A DNA stretch of 6,080 nt from Saprospiraceae bacterium (GTDB taxonomy: Bacteria > Bacteroidota > Bacteroidia > Chitinophagales > Saprospiraceae), in assembly GCA_020850025.1 (NCBI GenBank), contig JADZFI010000452.1, positions 1-6,080 of the forward strand. The letters are read 5' to 3'. Below are positions 1-3,288 of the stretch, one piece after another (position 1 is the stretch's first letter; each line of letters begins with the position of its first letter). Made by a program: the position numbers and the translations under genes. The notes beneath the pieces are model-generated. The model searched no databases and was not told the origin of the DNA. It saw only the letters and a program-made list of their open reading frames with translations.

Positions 1-24
1 GGCACTAAGGCACTAAGGCACTAA
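1..24. repeat. Three perfect tandem copies of an 8-bp unit (GGCACTAA)
   Basis: Three identical head-to-tail copies of GGCACTAA open the window. The array may continue to the left, outside what can be seen. The third copy runs directly into the left arm of the hairpin at 19-51, so copies one and two could also pair with the right arm in a shifted register. The unit fits the same degenerate consensus, RRYRCNRA, as the units at 81-112 and 3218-3275. The repeat itself is seen directly; its function is unknown. Confidence 0.9.
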
Positions 25-51
25 GGGCCGGCTTTCAGCCGGCCCTTAGTG
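19..51. repeat. Perfect 15-bp inverted repeat with 3-nt loop (hairpin)
   Basis: The arms CACTAAGGGCCGGCT (19-33) and AGCCGGCCCTTAGTG (37-51) are exact reverse complements around the loop TTC. The stem has a very GC-rich core. On the plus strand it is followed by TTTATC, a weak T-run, so it might terminate a gene lying to the left of the window. On the minus strand the second hairpin after xseB is this one, but no T-tract follows it, so it is a poor classical terminator in that direction. It may equally be a piece of a dispersed repeat, because its outer stem is made from the neighbouring 8-bp unit. Confidence 0.85.
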
Positions 52-57
52 TTTATC

Positions 58-76
58 GTGGCAGCGAAGCTGCCAC
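58..76. repeat. Perfect 8-bp inverted repeat with GAA triloop (hairpin)
   Basis: The arms GTGGCAGC (58-65) and GCTGCCAC (69-76) are exact reverse complements around GAA. The centre reads GCGAAGC, a sequence known from biophysical work to form an exceptionally stable single-stranded DNA mini-hairpin. It lies six bases from the hairpin at 19-51, giving a twin stem-loop arrangement downstream of xseB. It may help end the paaA-SET-xseB transcript or protect its 3' end, although no T-run follows. A structural repeat recognised as single-stranded DNA is the alternative. Confidence 0.8.
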
Positions 77-80
77 AAAC

Positions 81-125
81 TTCGCGTCTTCGCGCCTTCG
101 CGCCTTTGTGTTACTACTTCGTGCC
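81..125 (-). repeat. Degenerate 8-bp tandem repeat cluster behind xseB
   Basis: Read on the minus strand from 112 to 81 the units are AACACAAA, GGCGCGAA, GGCGCGAA and GACGCGAA, in exact 8-bp phase. A further unit, GGCACGAA, lies at 118-125, five bases out of phase and only a few bases after the xseB stop codon. All fit RRYRCNRA, the consensus also met by the units at 1-24 and by most of those at 3218-3275. No open reading frame explains the pattern. Confidence 0.75.
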
Positions 126-129
126 TTCC

Positions 130-324
130 CTACCCGAGTTTTTCCAGGGAGGCTTCGGTGGTACGCAGCTTTTCCCGACAAAATTTCACCAGTTCAGCTG
201 CACGTTCAATTTTGGCGCTCAATTGATCAATAGAAATACTGCCGTTTTGTAATTCAGCCACCAGGCCTTGCAGCTCTAACCAGGCCGTTTCATAGGTTAA
301 GGGTTCTTCCGTGTTTTTTTTCAT
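130..324 (-). CDS. xseB: Exodeoxyribonuclease VII small subunit (XseB)
   Basis: Encodes 64 residues, close to the usual 60-85 for the family. Exonuclease VII degrades single-stranded DNA in both directions to oligonucleotides. Several small XseB subunits coat the helical arm of the catalytic XseA subunit in the cytoplasm. The family signature is visible: a TYETAWLELQGLVAELQNG segment (residues 10-28), then a short link with SISIDQLSAKIERAAELVKF and a second helix CREKLRTTEASLEKLG, matching the two-helix hairpin of the family. It is the last gene of the paaA-SET-xseB operon, starting 9 bp after the SET gene. The xseA gene, often adjacent in other bacteria, is not in the window. Eight consecutive A residues follow the ATG (codons 2-4), a run that could slip. 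The call rests on sequence recognition and is firm. Confidence 0.93.
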   Translation of the reverse strand: MKKNTEEPLTYETAWLELQGLVAELQNGSISIDQLSAKIERAAELVKFCREKLRTTEASLEKLG

Positions 325-333
325 GTCTTGAGC

Positions 334-720
334 TTATTTCATAAACCACACTTTCTCCATGTTGTCTGCCTCTCCATTGTAGTTGATCGTGATTTCATCG
401 CCTGCCTTGATTGGTTTTATGCAATAGAAATCAATGGTTTGTGCCTCGAAATCCATTCCGTATTCAGCATTAGGTGTGTAGGAATGGTTGTAAAAAGAGC
501 CGTATCCCATGCAGAAGGCATACCATTCGCCTTCTTCACCCCAATCAAAATAGTAATCGTCGAGCACCGTTTTTCTGACATCGGCGAGCTGATCTTTGGG
601 GAAAAGTATGATGGGGCACACTTCTATTACTTCGCCCTCTTCAATGTCGCGGCCGGCGAAAACGCCTTTACCGTGCACTTCCGAGTAGGCAACGTAGATG
701 GGTGCTTGCTGAAGGGACAT
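334..720 (-). CDS. Small SET-domain protein (putative protein-lysine methyltransferase)
   Basis: Encodes 128 residues consisting almost entirely of one SET domain. SET enzymes transfer a methyl group from S-adenosylmethionine to lysine side chains. The hallmarks are in order: HGKGVFA at residues 16-22 (the GxG cofactor segment), the pseudoknot motif FYNHSYTPNAEY at 76-87 (equivalent to NHSCxPN), and GDEITINYN at 107-115 with the conserved catalytic-type tyrosine Y114. The Cys-rich post-SET zinc motif of many eukaryotic histone methyltransferases is absent, as in other short bacterial members. There is no signal peptide, so the protein is probably cytoplasmic. The gene sits 8 bp after paaA and 9 bp before xseB, implying co-transcription. 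The fold is confidently assigned; the substrate is unknown, and nothing shows whether it acts on a chromatin-like protein, a ribosomal protein or another target. Confidence 0.88.
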   Translation of the reverse strand: MSLQQAPIYVAYSEVHGKGVFAGRDIEEGEVIEVCPIILFPKDQLADVRKTVLDDYYFDWGEEGEWYAFCMGYGSFYNHSYTPNAEYGMDFEAQTIDFYCIKPIKAGDEITINYNGEADNMEKVWFMK

Positions 721-728
721 AAGAACGA

Positions 729-1715
729 TCAGGCTGCTTTAGCCGGGCTTTTTTCAGTTTGAGCGGCGCGCTGTTGCTTTTTTTCCGCGTACGCGGTAGC
801 AGCTTCTCTCACCCAGGCGCCTTCATCCCAGGCTTTTTTGCGGGTTTCGAGACGTTCGCGGTTGCAAGGGCCATTGCCTTTCACTACATTCCAGAATTCG
901 TCCCAGTCGATTGGGCCGAAATCATAGTGGCCTCGTTCTTCGTTCCACTTCAATTGTGGATCAGGATGTTCGAGTCCCAATACTTTAATCTGTTCTGCCA
1001 CCATGTCAATGAAACGCTGACGCAGTTCATCGTTGCTGAAGCGTTTGATTTTCCAACGCATGCTTTGTTCACTGTGGGTTGACTCGCCATCTGAAGGACC
1101 AAACATCATTACAGAAGGCCAGTACCAGCGGTTAACGGCATCCTGAGCCATGGCACGTTGCTCCGGTGAGCCGTTTGCCAATACCAGCAGCACCTCGAAT
1201 CCCTGGCGCTGGTGGAAGCTTTCTTCCTTGCAAATGCGCACCATAGCACGCGCATACGGGCCATAGGAATTCCGGCAAAGCGGAATCTGGTTCAGAATAG
1301 CGGCTCCATCCACCAGCCAGCCAATGGCGCCTACGTCTGCCCAAGAAATGGAGGGGTAGTTGAAGATAGAGGAATATTTTGCCTTCCCAGAGTGAAGCTC
1401 TTCGTACATCTCATCACGCTCCATGCCCAGTGTTTCGGCAGCCGCATACAGATACAAACCGTGGCCAGCCTCATCCTGAACCTTGGCCATCAGGATTTGC
1501 TTGCGTTTGAGTGATGGGGCTCTGGTGATCCAGACACCTTCCGGTAACATGCCAACAATTTCAGAGTGTGCGTGCTGGCTTATCTGACGAAGAAGTGTTT
1601 TGCGATAAGCATCGGGCATCCAGTCTTTGGGCTCAATGCGAATTTCTGCATCAATCTTTGCCTGAAACTGGTCTTCGAGAGAAACCACAACGGCAGATGA
1701 ATCGTTAGGTACCAT
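729..1715 (-). CDS. paaA: 1,2-phenylacetyl-CoA epoxidase catalytic subunit A (PaaA)
   Basis: Encodes 328 residues from the chosen ATG. With PaaB, PaaC and the reductase PaaE it forms the multicomponent di-iron oxygenase that uses O2 and NADPH to epoxidise the ring of phenylacetyl-CoA, the committed step of aerobic phenylacetate breakdown. The sequence tracks E. coli PaaA closely from memory: PKDWMPDAYRKTL (29-41), QHAHSEIVGMLPEG, KVQDEAGHGLYLY, SIFNYPSISWADVGAIGWLV, SYGPYARAMV and ICKEESFHQRQGFE. Expected di-iron ligands are present: E52, E82 and H85 (DEAGH), D136 and the E165-x-x-H168 motif. A longer reading from TTG at 1838 is rejected because the extra 41 residues have no counterpart in the family and would span the promoter element at 1758-1765. 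The gene heads an operon with the SET protein and xseB; paaB-paaE are not in the window. The Lys/Ala-rich tail (311-328) is slightly longer than in E. coli. Confidence 0.95.
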   Translation of the reverse strand: MVPNDSSAVVVSLEDQFQAKIDAEIRIEPKDWMPDAYRKTLLRQISQHAHSEIVGMLPEGVWITRAPSLKRKQILMAKVQDEAGHGLYLYAAAETLGMERDEMYEELHSGKAKYSSIFNYPSISWADVGAIGWLVDGAAILNQIPLCRNSYGPYARAMVRICKEESFHQRQGFEVLLVLANGSPEQRAMAQDAVNRWYWPSVMMFGPSDGESTHSEQSMRWKIKRFSNDELRQRFIDMVAEQIKVLGLEHPDPQLKWNEERGHYDFGPIDWDEFWNVVKGNGPCNRERLETRKKAWDEGAWVREAATAYAEKKQQRAAQTEKSPAKAA

Positions 1716-1757
1716 GCTATGATTGTAATTTGACGGATGATTAGGCGTCTTCAAGCG

Positions 1758-1765
1758 CAAATTTA
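1758..1765 (-). promoter_or_regulatory. Candidate Bacteroidota -7 promoter element for the paaA operon
   Basis: On the minus strand the sequence reads TAAATTTG, a perfect match to the TAnnTTTG consensus used by the primary sigma factor of Bacteroidota. It lies 42 bp upstream of the chosen paaA ATG, leaving a leader of about 35-40 nt. The -33 element is not convincing: the nearest TTG is only 13 bp upstream, shorter than the usual spacing. The position supports the paaA start at 1715. Confidence 0.6.
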
Positions 1766-1829
1766 GGACGCTAAAACCCAACGCCACATACCCGGAGAAA
1801 GATTTCCTAAAAAACCGGTAAAAAGGTAG

Positions 1830-1843
1830 AAGGTTCAAACCTT
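1830..1843. promoter_or_regulatory. Short perfect dyad, possible operator
   Basis: AAGGTT and AACCTT are exact inverted halves separated by CA. A 2-nt centre is too small for a good hairpin, so the site is more like a protein-binding dyad than a terminator. It lies in the divergent region, about 65 bp upstream of the paaA -7 element and about 115 bp upstream of the bamD one. No regulator gene is nearby, and a 6-bp half-site can occur by chance. Confidence 0.25.
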
Positions 1844-1957
1844 ATGTACAGGCAGCATTCAGACAACCATTATCGTTCCTCAAGCGCCATTACCCGGCAC
1901 GAAGCAACGTTGCCCCTTTGATTTTTCATTTTTTTAAAGTATTAACCTAAATAATTG

Positions 1958-1965
1958 TACCTTTG
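1958..1965 (+). promoter_or_regulatory. Candidate Bacteroidota -7 promoter element for bamD-rpoZ
   Basis: TACCTTTG followed by C is a perfect TAnnTTTG match. It ends only 7 bp before the bamD ATG at 1973, so transcription would start within a few bases of the start codon and the mRNA would be leaderless or nearly so. The region upstream is AT-rich (about 1919-1956), but I see no well-spaced TTTG -33 box. The alternative TTG start at 1955 would precede this element and so cannot be on this transcript. Confidence 0.65.
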
Positions 1966-1972
1966 CGGGCTT

Positions 1973-2794
1973 ATGAGAAAATCGTTTGGCTGGCTTCTCC
2001 TTTCTGTTTATTTTCTGGGGGCTACTGCATGTAAAAGCAATTTTGAAAAAACCCGGACCAGCGGGAATGGAGAGTTGATTCTGAATTCGGCTTTCAAGTA
2101 TTACGAGAAAAAGAACTACCAGCGGGCACTCACGTTGTTCGAATTGGTAATCAATACTTTGCGTGGAGATGCAAGGGCAGAAAAAGCGTATTTTGAATAC
2201 GCTCAGTGTCATTATGAAACCCGGCAGTTCCTGCTTGCAGCATTTTACTTCAAGAACTTTTCCAACACCTTTACCAACTCTCCACTTCGTGAGGAGGCTG
2301 CATTTATGACGGCATATGCCAATTATCAAATGTCGCCCTCTTACAGACTGGATCAAAACGCCACCATTTCGGCCATTGAAGAGTTCCAGGTGTTCGTTAA
2401 TTTATTCCCGAATTCAAGCAAGGTCAGTCAATGCAATGCGTTAATTGATGAGCTTCGTCGGAAACTGGAGCAAAAAGCATTTGCAGAAGGCCAATTATAC
2501 TACGATCTGAAACAATACCAATCGGCCGTTATTTCGTTTGACAACCTCATGCGAGATTACCCGGAAAGCCCGGATGCCGAGCGGGTTCGTTTTCTTATTG
2601 CCAAGGCTGCTTTTTTACTGGCAGAAAACTCGATCGTGGAAAAGAAAATAGATCGCTACAATGAAGCTATTGCCCGTTGCGGGGATTTCCTCGAGAAATA
2701 CCCTTCCGGTAAATACGCCAAGGAGGTCAAAGAAATCAGGAAAGAAGCTGCAACTGCCCAAAAAGCGGTACAGAAAAAGCTGAAAAACGTCTAA
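1973..2794 (+). CDS. bamD: Outer membrane protein assembly factor BamD (TPR lipoprotein)
   Basis: Encodes 273 residues. BamD is the lipoprotein of the BAM complex that works with BamA to fold beta-barrel proteins into the outer membrane, facing the periplasm. An N-terminal lipoprotein signal is clear: MRKS, a hydrophobic stretch WLLLSVYFLGATA, and the lipid-attachment cysteine C20. The mature part has TPR-like helical repeats, notably around residues 36-62 (SAFKYYEKKNYQRALTLFE), 74-100, 131-146 (ISAIEEFQVFVNLFPNS), 167-197 (FAEGQLYYDLKQYQSAVISF) and 228-245. The ATG at 1973 is preferred over an in-frame TTG at 1955 because of the promoter element and because it gives a normal signal peptide. 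rpoZ follows 52 bp downstream in the same direction. The length is somewhat above that of E. coli BamD (about 245) and normal for Bacteroidota. Confidence is high. Confidence 0.93.
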   Translation: MRKSFGWLLLSVYFLGATACKSNFEKTRTSGNGELILNSAFKYYEKKNYQRALTLFELVINTLRGDARAEKAYFEYAQCHYETRQFLLAAFYFKNFSNTFTNSPLREEAAFMTAYANYQMSPSYRLDQNATISAIEEFQVFVNLFPNSSKVSQCNALIDELRRKLEQKAFAEGQLYYDLKQYQSAVISFDNLMRDYPESPDAERVRFLIAKAAFLLAENSIVEKKIDRYNEAIARCGDFLEKYPSGKYAKEVKEIRKEAATAQKAVQKKLKNV

Positions 2795-2846
2795 ATCACA
2801 ACGCACAAAGTAACAGGCTACGCGCCATTTACCCATACTTTTCAAC

Positions 2847-3179
2847 ATGAGCGATATCAAAACCAAGGCACAAGGACTCGACCCCAACGTTCAACCACGC
2901 GACGTAATGGAACTTGTTGCCAAAACCGGTAACATTTACGAGAGTCTCGTGGTCATCAGCAAACGTGCACGTCAGATCTCCAGTGATCTGAAATGGGAAA
3001 TCCAGCGCAAACTGGAAGAATTTGCCGTACACACGGATACCATTGAGGAAGTTCAGGAGAACAAAGAACAAATCGAGATCTCCAAATTCTACGAGCGCCT
3101 TCCCAATACTGCCATCATTGCCGCACATGAGTTCATGCAGGATGATGTACAGTGGCGCTATGTAGACAACAAGGACTAA
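2847..3179 (+). CDS. rpoZ: DNA-directed RNA polymerase omega subunit, Bacteroidota type
   Basis: Encodes 110 residues. Omega binds the beta-prime subunit and helps RNA polymerase assemble and stay stable; it is the bacterial counterpart of eukaryotic Rpb6. The core signature is GNIYESLVVISKRARQISSD (residues 28-47), corresponding to the NRYELVLVAAKRARQL region of other omegas. A charged helical segment WEIQRKLEEF follows, and the C-terminal part includes KFYERLPNTAIIAAHEFMQDD (80-100), characteristic of the Bacteroidota form. It lies 52 bp after bamD, a conserved neighbour in this phylum, and probably shares its promoter. Two in-frame TAA codons stand in tandem at the end. In many relatives coaBC follows rpoZ; here a convergent peptidase gene follows instead. 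Confidence 0.92.
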   Translation: MSDIKTKAQGLDPNVQPRDVMELVAKTGNIYESLVVISKRARQISSDLKWEIQRKLEEFAVHTDTIEEVQENKEQIEISKFYERLPNTAIIAAHEFMQDDVQWRYVDNKD

Positions 3180-3216
3180 TAATCAGACTGATCTGACCAG
3201 GATCATGTATGATTTG

Positions 3217-3277
3217 AAACGCAGAGGCGCGGAGATACAGAGTGAAATTGCTCTGTACCTCTGCGCCTCTGCTGTTT
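3217..3277. terminator. Large imperfect inverted repeat between convergent genes, probable two-way terminator
   Basis: The 22-nt arms at 3221-3242 and 3251-3272 match at 20 of 22 positions around the 8-nt loop TGAAATTG. AAAC at 3217-3220 and GTTT at 3274-3277 extend the stem past one bulged T. It lies midway between the rpoZ stop and the peptidase stop, where a shared terminator is expected. T-runs are only three long on either side, so it is not a textbook intrinsic terminator. Each arm is built from 8-bp units resembling those at 1-125: AACGCAGA, GGCGCGGA and GATACAGA on the left; GGTACAGA and GGCGCAGA, read on the minus strand, on the right. It may therefore be a dispersed repeat that also ends transcription. 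Confidence 0.6.
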
Positions 3278-3288
3278 AGAGCCTGAAT

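Noticed and set aside
1..125. Possible CRISPR array
   Set aside because: The repeats are 8 bp long and contiguous, with no spacers and no cas genes nearby.
328..762. Plus-strand reading frame of 144 codons opposite the SET gene
   Set aside because: It is the complement of a gene with clear SET motifs; its translation shows no recognisable domain and it overlaps the end of paaA.
1716..1838. Upstream extension of paaA by 41 residues from a TTG codon at 1838
   Set aside because: The extension has no counterpart in PaaA proteins, the TTG lies inside a dyad, and the extension would cover the -7 element at 1758-1765.
1934..2356. Minus-strand reading frame of 140 codons opposite bamD
   Set aside because: It overlaps the bamD signal peptide and TPR region, spans the bamD promoter and has no recognisable domain.
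2836..2843. Possible separate rpoZ promoter element (TACTTTTC)
   Set aside because: It lacks the final G of TAnnTTTG, lies three bases before the ATG and has no -33 partner; co-transcription with bamD is simpler.
3202..3213. Small palindrome ATCAT-GT-ATGAT near the rpoZ end
   Set aside because: Five-bp AT-rich arms with a 2-nt centre are expected by chance and have no T-run or other context.
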